NCBI RefSeq assembly: GCF_000526235.1
Contig: NZ_JAFR01000006.1
Coordinates: forward strand, 186,001-250,000
DNA: 64,000 nucleotides
DNA from: Acholeplasma granularum ATCC 19168
GTDB taxonomy: Bacteria; Bacillota_I; Bacilli_A; Acholeplasmatales; Acholeplasmataceae
Reading direction: 5' to 3'
The translations under genes and the position numbers were made by a program. Every line of letters begins with the position of its first letter. The stretch's first letter is position 1. Positions 10,426 to 18,971 of this stretch are shown in pieces. The notes below the pieces were generated by a model. It did not search any database and was not told the DNA's origin. It saw only the letters and a list, made by a program, of their open reading frames with translations.

Positions 10426-11293
10426 AATAGAAATTATACGTTGGATTCAAAAGATTAGATTTCCATTTATGGATACACTCATGCAACTTTTAACAGAAAT
10501 TGGTGACCAATTAGTATTTATTGCAATTGCGTTAATTATTTATTGGTTCATAAATAAGAAAGTTGCATTTAAATTGGTTTTTGTATTTATAAGTAGCGCA
10601 ATTGTAAATGAACTATTAAAAGGTATTTTCACTAGAAATAGACCATATATTGAAGATCCATCTTTAGGAGTTGGAGAAGGTACACATGGATATAGTTTTC
10701 CATCTGGGCATGCTCAAAATACAGGCGTTATTTCTACTGTACTCTATAAGAACTATGGACGTTCTAATAAGTGGCTAAAATGGGTTTTATTATCAATAGT
10801 AATTATTGTACCTTTTACTAGAATGTATCTGGGTCAACACTATCTAACAGATGTTATTATGGGATTGTTCCTAGGAATTGTATTGGCATTAAGTGTATCC
10901 AAACTTGTTGATTTAATGGGGGATAAAGAACATTTATATGGACTTGTTATGATCATTCCAATTTTTGCAATTATCTTAACAATGTCATTTTTAAATCAAG
11001 ACTACGAACAACTTAAAAATTTATTTGTAGCTGCTGGTGGATTGACAGGTTTTTTTACAGGTTATGCAATAGACAAAAAATATATTCAATATAATTTTAA
11101 ACCAAGTGGTATAACAATTGTTTATAGATTATTAGTAGGTATAATTATCGTTGGAGTATTTTACTTAGGGTTAAAACCAGTCTTTAACTTAATTGCTGAA
11201 GAAAACCTATATCTAGATTATTTAAGATATTTATTTGTTGGTTTTGGTGGTAGTGCACTATCTATGTATGTATTTAAATTACTAAAGGTTTAG
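10418..11293 (+). CDS. PAP2-family membrane phosphatase
   Basis: An integral membrane lipid-phosphate phosphatase of the PAP2 superfamily. All three active-site motifs are present: K-x6-RP (KGIFTRNRP), PSGH (SFPSGHAQNT) and the R-x5-H-x3-D motif (TRMYLGQHYLTD). About seven membrane helices are predicted over 291 residues; the region after the catalytic core (about 165-290) adds extra helices. Likely substrates are phosphatidic acid, PGP or undecaprenyl pyrophosphate, which the sequence cannot tell apart. Translationally coupled with the patatin gene, suggesting joint lipid turnover. Confidence 0.9.
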   Translation: MNEIEIIRWIQKIRFPFMDTLMQLLTEIGDQLVFIAIALIIYWFINKKVAFKLVFVFISSAIVNELLKGIFTRNRPYIEDPSLGVGEGTHGYSFPSGHAQNTGVISTVLYKNYGRSNKWLKWVLLSIVIIVPFTRMYLGQHYLTDVIMGLFLGIVLALSVSKLVDLMGDKEHLYGLVMIIPIFAIILTMSFLNQDYEQLKNLFVAAGGLTGFFTGYAIDKKYIQYNFKPSGITIVYRLLVGIIIVGVFYLGLKPVFNLIAEENLYLDYLRYLFVGFGGSALSMYVFKLLKV

Positions 11294-11297
11294 AAAA

Positions 11298-11711
11298 ATG
11301 ATATTTGAAAAGACACTTAAAGAACTCTCACAAGAAGAATTATTATCTATATTTAAGTTACGACAAGAAGTTTTTATGATTGAACAAGGTATTAAAGAAG
11401 TTGATATTGATGACCATGATATTAATTGTAAACACCTATTTATCAAGTTTAATGGAAAAATAGTATCATATGCAAGATTAATTAATGAACAAGGTGAATT
11501 ATATATTGGCAGAATCGCAACAGATATACATTACAGAAAAAACGGATATTCATCAAAAATTATTGAATATTTAAAAACTAAACATGATGTATTAGCCATA
11601 AGCAGTCAAGAACAAAGAATTAGTTTTTATAAAAAACTAGGTTTTATTCCTGTCGGTAAAAAATATAAAGATGCAAACATTTTACATCAAAAAATGGTTT
11701 ACATTAAGTAA
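11298..11711 (+). CDS. GNAT-family N-acetyltransferase, ElaA type
   Basis: A small (137-residue) acetyl-CoA-dependent acyltransferase. The N-terminal pattern LFKLRQEVFMIEQ..DIDDHD matches the ElaA subfamily, and GRIATDIHYRKNGYSSKII is the acetyl-CoA-binding loop (R-x-x-G-x-S/A variant). The conserved C-terminal ISFYKKLGF strand-helix is present. The substrate is unknown. It is 4 nt after the PAP2 gene, and a tRNA gene starts 14 nt after its stop with no terminator between. Confidence 0.88.
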   Translation: MIFEKTLKELSQEELLSIFKLRQEVFMIEQGIKEVDIDDHDINCKHLFIKFNGKIVSYARLINEQGELYIGRIATDIHYRKNGYSSKIIEYLKTKHDVLAISSQEQRISFYKKLGFIPVGKKYKDANILHQKMVYIK

Positions 11712-11725
11712 ACCATCTTTGATAA

Positions 11726-11802
11726 GTATCCGTAGCTTAACTGGATAAAGCATTTCCCTCCGAAGGAAAAGAGTGTCGGTTCAAGCCCGATCGGATACAC
11801 CA
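11726..11802 (+). tRNA. tRNA-Arg, anticodon CCG
   Basis: A full cloverleaf can be folded: acceptor GTATCCG/CGGATAC (7 bp), anticodon stem TTTCC/GGAAA around loop CTCCGAA with anticodon CCG (11760-11762), and T arm GTCGG-TTCAAGC-CCGAT. The 3' ACCA is encoded. It reads CGG codons, which are rare in AT-rich DNA. No promoter is visible, so it is probably cut from the upstream operon transcript. Confidence 0.96.
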
Positions 11803-11806
11803 TGAA

Positions 11807-12751
11807 TTAAAAGTTAATTAAATCCAAACTCGATTTAAGAATATTTGAAGATTTCTTTAAATATTCTTTTTCTTTTGAACTGAGCTTAAGTTTGACAACA
11901 TGATCAACGCCATCTTTATTAATTACTGCAGGTAATCCAATATATAAATTATCAATATCATAAACACCATTATTTAAAACAGATATTGGCATAATTCTAT
12001 TTTCATTATTAAATATGGCTTTAGTTATTCGAACAAGTGCCATACCAATACCATAATAAGTAGCTTTTTTGCGTTCAATGATATGATAAGCAGCATTTTT
12101 TACATCTAAATAAATTTTATCTAAATCAGAAAAACTAATATTTTTTGGCAAACTTTCCATGACATCTGATAAAGGTTTAACACCTACAAAAGCATTAGAC
12201 CAACAAACGAATTCAGAATCTCCGTGTTCACCCAAAATATATGCATGTATATTCCTAACATCAATATTTATATATTTTGAAATTTCAAATCTTAGTCTTG
12301 CAGTATCAAGTGATGTACCACTACCTATGACTCTATTTGAAGGTAGTCCAGATGTCTTCCAAACAACATAAGTTAGAATATCAACTGGATTAGTAGCAAC
12401 TAAAATAATTCCATTAAAACCTGATTCCATAATATTCTTTACAACAGATTTCATAATCGAAGCATTTCGATTTAACAAGTCAATTCTTGTTTCACCTTCT
12501 TTTTGATTAACTCCGGCTGTGATGACAACTAATTTTGCATCCTTGCAATCTTCATATGTACCGGATTTTATCATCATTTTTCTGGGTGCAAAAGCAAGTC
12601 CGTGGTTTAAATCCATTGCCTCACCTTCAGCTTTTTTATAATCAATATCTATTAAAACTAGCTCTTCTACAGTTCCTTGGTTAAGTAGAGCATATGCATA
12701 ACTCATTCCTACAAAACCTGTACCAATTATAACAACACGATTTTTTTCCAT
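11807..12751 (-). CDS. ldh: L-lactate dehydrogenase
   Basis: Reduces pyruvate to L-lactate with NADH, regenerating NAD for glycolysis. The NAD-binding loop IGTGFVGMSYAY is at the N-terminus; GETRIDLLNRN carries the substrate-contacting Arg, ATNPVDILTYV the catalytic Asp partner region, SGTSLDTARLRF and LGEHGDSEF the substrate Arg and catalytic His. The 314-residue length is normal. A very strong AAAGGAGGGG site precedes the ATG. The Gln/Arg specificity region (VNQKEGETR) has the LDH-type Q, favouring lactate over malate dehydrogenase. It stands alone on the minus strand and its stop is 4 nt from the opposing tRNA-Arg gene. Confidence 0.95.
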   Translation of the reverse strand: MEKNRVVIIGTGFVGMSYAYALLNQGTVEELVLIDIDYKKAEGEAMDLNHGLAFAPRKMMIKSGTYEDCKDAKLVVITAGVNQKEGETRIDLLNRNASIMKSVVKNIMESGFNGIILVATNPVDILTYVVWKTSGLPSNRVIGSGTSLDTARLRFEISKYINIDVRNIHAYILGEHGDSEFVCWSNAFVGVKPLSDVMESLPKNISFSDLDKIYLDVKNAAYHIIERKKATYYGIGMALVRITKAIFNNENRIMPISVLNNGVYDIDNLYIGLPAVINKDGVDHVVKLKLSSKEKEYLKKSSNILKSSLDLINF

Positions 12752-12846
12752 ATTACCCCTCCTTTATCTTTAGTATATATAATTTATATGAATATATTGG
12801 TGATAATACATTATGATTACCTATACATGTTATAATGAAACGTAAT

Positions 12847-12852
12847 TATAAT
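12847..12852 (+). promoter_or_regulatory. -10 box giving a likely leaderless HD-gene transcript
   Basis: TATAAT ends 5 nt before the ATG at 12858, and no Shine-Dalgarno is present. A second TATAAT at 12831-12836 could give a short leader instead. Confidence 0.45.
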
Positions 12853-12857
12853 TAGAT

Positions 12858-13538
12858 ATGAGGTTATTTAAAAAAAATATGATAATAGATAATAATATAT
12901 TTAACAAAAAACATAAAAGTTTAATTGATTACTGTGTTAAAAGTATCATTCCCAATTACTCCAAATTAGATAAAGCGCATCAAATAGATCATGTATATGA
13001 AGTGATTAATAAAAGCTTTGATATAGCAAAGGATTATGATGTGAAACTAGATTTAGTTTATATAGTCGCTGTATATCATGATTTAGGTCTTTTAATTGAT
13101 CGCAAAACGCATCACATAGAAGGTGGGAAAATCCTATTTGAAGATGAGTTTATAAAAAAACATTATTCAATTACTGAAAGAAATATTATGAAAGAAGCAA
13201 TTGAAGATCATAGAGCATCAAGTAAATATGAGCCTAGATCAATTTATGGAAAAATTATAAGTGAAGCTGATAGATTAATTGAGCCTAAAACAATTATTAT
13301 TAGAAGTTTTTATTATCAAATGAGTATGGAATCAAATCATGAATTTGATAATTTATACCCAAAAGTGTATGCGCATTTAGTAGAAAAGTATGGAAAAACA
13401 GGTTATTTAAAACTGTGGTTAGAGGTTGATTCAACACTTAAAACATTAAATGATTTCCAAGAACAGATTGAAAATTCGGAGTTGATTAAAGCAATTTGCT
13501 TAAAAATTTATAATGAGCATATCTTAAGAATACTTTAA
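12858..13538 (+). CDS. HD-domain phosphohydrolase of unknown substrate
   Basis: The HD metal-binding residues are all in place: His in HQIDHVYEV (about 43-47), HD in VYHDLG (about 73), His in EDHRAS (about 114) and Asp in EADR (about 134). This is the general HD hydrolase fold, not a recognisable RelA, YqeK or RNase Y member. The 226-residue protein has no membrane segment. The gene is divergent from ldh and appears monocistronic. The first ATG lacks a ribosome binding site and is close to a -10 box; ATG 12879 is an alternative start but is also poorly served (GAGG 15 nt away). Confidence 0.82.
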   Translation: MRLFKKNMIIDNNIFNKKHKSLIDYCVKSIIPNYSKLDKAHQIDHVYEVINKSFDIAKDYDVKLDLVYIVAVYHDLGLLIDRKTHHIEGGKILFEDEFIKKHYSITERNIMKEAIEDHRASSKYEPRSIYGKIISEADRLIEPKTIIIRSFYYQMSMESNHEFDNLYPKVYAHLVEKYGKTGYLKLWLEVDSTLKTLNDFQEQIENSELIKAICLKIYNEHILRIL

Positions 13539-13628
13539 TAACAGTTATTTCAATTGTAATTTAAGGGTCATTTTGATACAATGAATATAACAATTTCAAA
13601 TATCAGGAGTAATTAAAAAAACTATAAA

Positions 13629-14888
13629 ATGAGCGACAGTACAATATATATATTAGTAACAATTGCAATTATATTTTCAGCTTTTTTCTCAGCCTCAGAG
13701 GTAGCATTTGCAACTCATAACCGTATTAGAATGAAAAATTTAGCTGAAAAAGGTAATAAAAAAGCAAAATTAGTGATGAAATTAAATGAAAATTATGATG
13801 TTTTTTTATCAACGATTTTAATTGGTAATAACATTGCTAATATCTTAGGTACATCACTTGTGACAATATTGTTTGTTAATACATTTGGAACCGATTTAGG
13901 TGCAACACTATCTACCGTAACATTTACAATTATTATTTTAATTTTTGCAGAAGTATCTCCAAAATCAATTGCAAAAGAATATCCAGATAAATTTGCAATG
14001 TTTGCATCCACCTTTATTCAAATTTTAGTCTATTTATTATTACCACTTAACTATTTTTTTAAAGTATGGAAAAAGTTTTTATCGTTAATATTTAAACCTA
14101 ATACAGGGCAACACATGAGTGAGGATGAGTTATTAATGATTGTTGATGAAGTTCAAGAATCAGGTGGAATAGATGAATCATCAAGTTCACTTATAAAAAG
14201 TGCTATAGAATTTTCTGATTTAGAAGCTGTAGATATTTATACACCTAGAATTGATATTGTTGCTATTAGTAAAAATCAGTCAAACGAAGAAATATTTGAA
14301 GTATTTAAAGAATCTGGCTATTCGAGGCTCCCAGTTTATGAGGATAATATTGATCACATTATTGGAGTGATTAACTATAAAGATTTCTTTTCAATACTAA
14401 ATGAAAACTTAAAATTAGATGAAGTAATAAAAAATGTATTATACATACCAAAAACTAAAAAATTAAAAGATTTATTATTAGAGTTACAACAATCAAAATC
14501 CCATATGGCAATCGTAATTGATGATTACGGCGGTACATCAGGACTTCTAACACTCGAAGATATTTTAGAAGAACTTGTTGGTGATATTTGGGATGAGCAC
14601 GATGATATTGTAGAAGCTGTTAAAAAAATAGATGATAATCACTATGTTGTATTAGGTAATAGTAGTATAGAAGATTTTTTAGATACAATTGAATCAGATG
14701 AAGAACCAAATGTACTGACTGTTAACGGTTGGATTGTAGAAAAAATTGGCACACTTCCAGTAGAAGGAAAAACATATGAGGTTGCTCCCTATATTTTTAA
14801 TATCATTAAAATGGATGGTAAACGTATAGAAAGTGTAGAAATTACCATCATTAAAGAAAATATTGAAGAAAACGAAATTAGCAACTAA
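13629..14888 (+). CDS. CorC/HlyC-type CNNM membrane protein with CBS domains
   Basis: Members of this family are thought to move or regulate divalent cations such as Mg. Domains in order: a DUF21 membrane domain with about four helices (residues 1-165, including the FFSASEVA motif), a CBS pair (about 195-325, with IYTPRIDIVAI, SRLPVY and AIVIDDYGGTSGLLTLEDILEE), and a CorC/HlyC C-terminal domain (about 335-410). The length (419) is normal. The nearest GGAG is 19 nt before the only usable start, an unusually long gap. It is followed by the alaS T-box leader. Confidence 0.9.
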   Translation: MSDSTIYILVTIAIIFSAFFSASEVAFATHNRIRMKNLAEKGNKKAKLVMKLNENYDVFLSTILIGNNIANILGTSLVTILFVNTFGTDLGATLSTVTFTIIILIFAEVSPKSIAKEYPDKFAMFASTFIQILVYLLLPLNYFFKVWKKFLSLIFKPNTGQHMSEDELLMIVDEVQESGGIDESSSSLIKSAIEFSDLEAVDIYTPRIDIVAISKNQSNEEIFEVFKESGYSRLPVYEDNIDHIIGVINYKDFFSILNENLKLDEVIKNVLYIPKTKKLKDLLLELQQSKSHMAIVIDDYGGTSGLLTLEDILEELVGDIWDEHDDIVEAVKKIDDNHYVVLGNSSIEDFLDTIESDEEPNVLTVNGWIVEKIGTLPVEGKTYEVAPYIFNIIKMDGKRIESVEITIIKENIEENEISN

Positions 14889-14903
14889 AAATTTTATAAT
14901 ATA

Positions 14904-14912
14904 TGTTAAAAT
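14904..14912 (+). promoter_or_regulatory. extended -10 promoter of the alaS leader
   Basis: TGTTAAAAT (TGN plus TAAAAT) stands just before the T-box leader. Confidence 0.4.
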
Positions 14913-14919
14913 GATTTAT

Positions 14920-15138
14920 GCAATGATTAAGAAGGAGTAATCCAAAATTACTTAAAAAAGCGAATGATGTATTTGGTGAAAACATCATAATTAATTTGGA
15001 TGAAGGCTGTCTTAGGAGCAAGAGTATGTTCGGCTTTAACGAATGATTAAGTGCACAAATATATATTTGTGAACTAAGGTGGTACCGCGATTAATCGTCC
15101 TTAGAAGATTTATATCTTTTAAGGACTTTATTATTTTT
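14920..15138 (+). promoter_or_regulatory. T-box leader of alaS
   Basis: The invariant T-box sequence AAGGTGGTACCGCG is at 15076-15089 and is followed by the antiterminator/terminator region. The distal stem I loop, with GATGT..GGTGAAA..ACATC, lies at about 14965-14987. The triplet GCT at 15006-15008, after GATGAAG, is the probable Ala specifier, consistent with the downstream gene. Uncharged tRNA-Ala should pair with the specifier and the T-box and stop the terminator from forming. Confidence 0.93.
15097..15138 (+). terminator. T-box intrinsic terminator
   Basis: GTCCTTA (15097-15103) pairs with TAAGGAC (15120-15126), followed by a T-rich tract (TTTATTATTTTTT). CCTT also belongs to the competing antiterminator with AAGG at 15076. 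Confidence 0.88.
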
Positions 15139-15163
15139 TATACCAGAATAAGGAGAAAAATTT

Positions 15164-17728
15164 ATGAAATACATGACAAGTCAAGAAATTAGAGATACTT
15201 GGTTAAAGTTTTTTGAAAGTAAAGGGCACTCAATCGAACCTTCTGCATCATTAATACCGGTTGATGATCCAACATTATTATGGATTAATGCAGGTGTTGC
15301 GCCATTAAAAAAATATTTTGATGGTACTGTTACACCTAAATCAAAAAGAATAACAAACATTCAAAAAAGTATTCGTACAAATGATATAGACAATGTAGGT
15401 AAAACAGCAAGACACCATACATTTTTTGAAATGATGGGGAATTTTAGTATTGGTGATTATTTTAAAACTGAAGCAATTCAATTTGGCTTTGAACTCTTAA
15501 CAAGTCCAAAATACTTTAATATGCCATTAGACAAATTATATATGACATATTATCCATCAGATTTAGATGCTAAAAATGAATGGTTAAAATTAGGTGTTAG
15601 TGAAGATCACCTCATACCGGTTGAAGGAAATTTCTGGGAAATCGGAGCTGGTCCATCAGGTCCTGATACTGAAATATTTTTTGATCGTGGTGAAAAATTT
15701 GATAAACGTGGCATTGAACTTATTAAAGAAGATATAGAAAATGATCGTTATATTGAAATTTGGAATATCGTTTTCTCACAATATAATGCAGATCCAACAA
15801 TACCTAGATCTGAATATAAAGAACTGCCTAACAAAAACATTGATACAGGTGCAGGATTAGAAAGGTTTGCTTGTATTCTTCAAAATACTAATACAAACTT
15901 TGAAACTGACCTTCATTATCCAATTATTCAAAAAATCGAAATATTAAGTGGCGTTAAATATGAAGGTCAAATGGCTTTTAAAGTGATTTCTGATCATATT
16001 AAAACACTAACATTTGCAATATCAGACGGAGCTAACCTTTCAAATGAGGGACGTGGGTATGTTTTAAGAAGAATCTTAAGACGCGCGATTAAATATGGAA
16101 AAAATCTTGGATTTAATGAACCCTTTTTACATTTATTAGTTGATACAGTAATAAAAATGATGCAATCATTTTATCCACAACTCATTTCTACTACCTCAAT
16201 AGTTAAAAAAATTATTTTAAAAGAAGAAGAAAAATTCTTTTCTACAATACTTGATGGAGAAAAACATCTTCTAAACTCAATAAAAGATGGCAACTTAAAC
16301 GGAAAAGAAGCATTTAAACTCTATGATACATATGGTTTTCCAATTGAATTAACACTAGAGTATGCTCAAGAGCACAATATTAAAGTAGATATTGAAGGAT
16401 TTAATGAAGAATTAGAACAACAAAAACAACGTAGTCGTCAATCTAGAAAAGTTAATGCAACTATGAAAAGTCAAGATGAGGCATATCTTCAATTTGATGA
16501 ACCATCCACATTTGTAGGATATGACGAACTTCAAAAAGAATCTAAAGTAATAAAAGTTTTTGATAATGGTATTGTATTAAGTGAAACTCCATTTTATGCA
16601 AATAGTGGTGGACAAGTATCAGATACCGGGTTAATCAATGGTTTACCGGTAAAAGATGTAATTAAATTACCTCATGGTCAACACTTGCATATTATTGAAA
16701 CTGATTCTTTTGAAATTGGTGATGAAGTATTAGCTATAGTTGATGAAAATAGACGACTAGATACGATGAAACATCATACAGCGGCACATCTACTTCATCA
16801 AGCAATTAAAGATGTAATTGGTTCACACTCTCATCAACAAGGAAGTTATAATGGACCTAATAAACTTACCTTTGATATTAATCACTATGAATCCTTAACA
16901 TCAAATGAAATATTAAAAATCGAAAAAATTGTTAAAGAAAAAATAGCTGATAAATTACCTGTTGTAACACATGTCCTACCAATAGATGAAGCAAAAAAAC
17001 TTGGAGCTAACATGCTATTTGGTGAAAAATATGGTGACATCGTACGTGTTGTAGATATTGATTCATGGAGTTTAGAATTCTGTGGTGGTACCCATGTTAA
17101 AAATACTGAATTGATTAATAACTTTATGGTTACATCAGTAGAATCAATTGGTTCTGGTATATTTAGATTTGAATGTATTGCAGGAGATATAATTAATCAA
17201 GTTGATAACTTACTTATAAATTTAAATGAAATGATTGATCAACACATAAATAAAATCAAAAATATTGATAGTTCAATAAAAATTAATAATAAACCTGAGA
17301 TTATTGGTAGTTTCCAAGACATCTTAAATTACAGACAATATTTAGAATATGCATCAAATCTAGCAAAACAAACAGAAAAAGCTAATGAAGATTTAATAAT
17401 TTCAAACATATTAAAAGATGCTGATAGTTTTATACCAGAAAACTTATATCCTGAAACATATATTTATACAACAAATTTAAATCCATCATCATTAAAACCA
17501 TTGATAGATGTCTTATATGATAAAATAAAAGTAGATACATTAATATTAATTAATGAATCAAGTGATAAGGCAAGTTATCTTGTTAAGTCAGGTAAAAATG
17601 AGGCTAGAAATGTGATTTCAAGAATAAATGAAATGACACAAGGAAAAGGTGGCGGCAGACCTGATTTTGCACAAGGTGGTACGTCTAACTTAAACTTATT
17701 AAAGACGTATTTGAAAGGTAAAATATAA
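15164..17728 (+). CDS. alaS: alanine-tRNA ligase
   Basis: Charges tRNA-Ala. The 854-residue protein holds the class II catalytic core (about 1-240, with ARHHTFFEMMGNFSIGDYF and NIDTGAGLERF), the tRNA-recognition helices, the editing domain with zinc-binding HHTAAHLLHQA (about 545) and FCGGTHV (about 640), and the C-Ala domain ending GKGGGRPDFAQGG. It is only slightly shorter than the family average. AAGGAGAAAAATTT precedes the ATG. It is controlled by the upstream T-box and is followed by ruvX 2 nt after its stop, as in Bacillus-type alaS operons. Confidence 0.98.
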   Translation: MKYMTSQEIRDTWLKFFESKGHSIEPSASLIPVDDPTLLWINAGVAPLKKYFDGTVTPKSKRITNIQKSIRTNDIDNVGKTARHHTFFEMMGNFSIGDYFKTEAIQFGFELLTSPKYFNMPLDKLYMTYYPSDLDAKNEWLKLGVSEDHLIPVEGNFWEIGAGPSGPDTEIFFDRGEKFDKRGIELIKEDIENDRYIEIWNIVFSQYNADPTIPRSEYKELPNKNIDTGAGLERFACILQNTNTNFETDLHYPIIQKIEILSGVKYEGQMAFKVISDHIKTLTFAISDGANLSNEGRGYVLRRILRRAIKYGKNLGFNEPFLHLLVDTVIKMMQSFYPQLISTTSIVKKIILKEEEKFFSTILDGEKHLLNSIKDGNLNGKEAFKLYDTYGFPIELTLEYAQEHNIKVDIEGFNEELEQQKQRSRQSRKVNATMKSQDEAYLQFDEPSTFVGYDELQKESKVIKVFDNGIVLSETPFYANSGGQVSDTGLINGLPVKDVIKLPHGQHLHIIETDSFEIGDEVLAIVDENRRLDTMKHHTAAHLLHQAIKDVIGSHSHQQGSYNGPNKLTFDINHYESLTSNEILKIEKIVKEKIADKLPVVTHVLPIDEAKKLGANMLFGEKYGDIVRVVDIDSWSLEFCGGTHVKNTELINNFMVTSVESIGSGIFRFECIAGDIINQVDNLLINLNEMIDQHINKIKNIDSSIKINNKPEIIGSFQDILNYRQYLEYASNLAKQTEKANEDLIISNILKDADSFIPENLYPETYIYTTNLNPSSLKPLIDVLYDKIKVDTLILINESSDKASYLVKSGKNEARNVISRINEMTQGKGGGRPDFAQGGTSNLNLLKTYLKGKI

Positions 17729-17729
17729 T

Positions 17730-18146
17730 TTGAAATATTTAGGATTAGACTTAGGCGATAAAACATTAGGTGTAGCACTATCAGAATCAGGAATTATAGC
17801 AAGTAATCTAACCACAATTCGATTTGGTTATAAAGATTTCACATTCGCAATAAATGAATTAATAAAAATTATTGATACTTATAAAATTAACATTGTAGTT
17901 TTAGGTTTACCTAAACATATGAACAATGATTTAGGCGAACGTGGTCAAATGATGATTGATTTTAAGGAACAATTACTTTCAAAAATTGATGTTGAAGTAA
18001 TTTTATGGGATGAAAGACTCTCAACAAAATCAGCACTTAAAATGTTATCAGATCAAAATAAAAAATATGATAAACAAAGAAAACTTAAAGACGAAGTTGC
18101 AGCGCAAGTAATATTACAAAACTATTTAGACTCTAGGAGGTCTTAA
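17730..18146 (+). CDS. ruvX: RuvX/YqgF RNase H-fold nuclease
   Basis: A putative pre-16S rRNA processing nuclease, also described as a Holliday-junction resolvase homologue. The RNase H-fold motif YLGLDLGDKTLGVALS is at the N-terminus, VVLGLPKHMN in the middle, and WDERLSTKSA carries the second acidic residues. The length is the usual 138 residues. Translation begins at TTG 17730, with AAAGG 11 nt upstream, just after the alaS stop. In B. subtilis the orthologue yrrK sits in the same place after alaS. Confidence 0.93.
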   Translation: MKYLGLDLGDKTLGVALSESGIIASNLTTIRFGYKDFTFAINELIKIIDTYKINIVVLGLPKHMNNDLGERGQMMIDFKEQLLSKIDVEVILWDERLSTKSALKMLSDQNKKYDKQRKLKDEVAAQVILQNYLDSRRS

Positions 18147-18148
18147 AA

Positions 18149-18421
18149 ATGATGGAAAAAGATAATGAACTTATTATAATCACTGGGGATAAAGAAGAAA
18201 AAGCTACTATATTATTTACATTTGAAAATGATGATAAAAATTATGTAGTTTTTGAATTTGATGAAACTAAAGAAGTTTCAGCTGCAAGATATATACCAAC
18301 TACAGAAGATGGTATTGGAGAACTTTTAGATGTTGAAACTGAAAGTGAATGGGATTTAATTGAAAAGATTTTTGACCAATACGAAAAAGATTTAGAGGAT
18401 GAAGAAGAACTTGACGATTAA
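18149..18421 (+). CDS. DUF1292 (YrzB-type) protein
   Basis: A small, strongly acidic protein (90 residues) of the DUF1292 family; its function is not known. The beta-rich segment (IIITGDKEEKATILFTFE.. NYVVFEF) is followed by an acidic tail (DLEDEEELDD). AGGAGG is 8 nt before the ATG. In B. subtilis yrzB follows yrrK exactly like this. Its end overlaps the start of trmR. Confidence 0.88.
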   Translation: MMEKDNELIIITGDKEEKATILFTFENDDKNYVVFEFDETKEVSAARYIPTTEDGIGELLDVETESEWDLIEKIFDQYEKDLEDEEELDD

Positions 18422-18971
18422 AGATTTAAAAAATCATGCTTTAGCTGACAATATACCAATTATACAAGATGATGCTTTAAATTATATAAAAGATTTAATT
18501 AACAAAAAATCTATAAAAAATATACTAGAAATAGGAACTGCATATGGTTATAGTGCCATATCTTTTTCTAGTGATAAAACACATGTAGATACACTTGAAA
18601 GAGATCAAAAACGCCTTAAAGAAGCGGTTATTTGGGTAAATAAATTAAAAGCAAACGTAAATGTATATAATACAGACGCACTAGAATTTATTCCTGATAA
18701 AACATATGACATGATCTTTATTGATGGTGCAAAAGCACAATACAAAAAATTCTTTTTAAGGTACCAAAAGTATTTAAACCCTAATGGAATAATTGTATGT
18801 GATAACATTGATTTTCATGACTTAAAAATAGAAGAAGTTAAAAATCGCGGTACTAAATCATTACTTAAGAGATTAGCTGAATTTAAAATATTTTTAGAAT
18901 CAAATACTGAATTTGAAACTATGTTTTTAAAATATGGAGACGGACTTTCAATATCCGTACATAAAACATGA
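18411..18971 (+). CDS. trmR: tRNA 5-hydroxyuridine O-methyltransferase TrmR (YrrM type)
   Basis: A class I SAM-dependent O-methyltransferase of family 3. The SAM motif NILEIGTAYGYSAI, the acidic VDTLERD loop and MIFIDGAKAQYKKFF (metal and catalytic region), then VCDNIDFHD, are all visible. In B. subtilis, YrrM (TrmR) methylates 5-hydroxyuridine of tRNA wobble positions; the operon position after yrzB supports this. TTG 18411 is preferred: AGAGG (18394-18398) directly abuts ATG 18399, leaving no spacer, but is 12 nt from TTG. ATG 18399 remains possible. The gene lacks the yrrL (mltG) neighbour found in walled relatives. Confidence 0.85.
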   Translation: MTIKDLKNHALADNIPIIQDDALNYIKDLINKKSIKNILEIGTAYGYSAISFSSDKTHVDTLERDQKRLKEAVIWVNKLKANVNVYNTDALEFIPDKTYDMIFIDGAKAQYKKFFLRYQKYLNPNGIIVCDNIDFHDLKIEEVKNRGTKSLLKRLAEFKIFLESNTEFETMFLKYGDGLSISVHKT

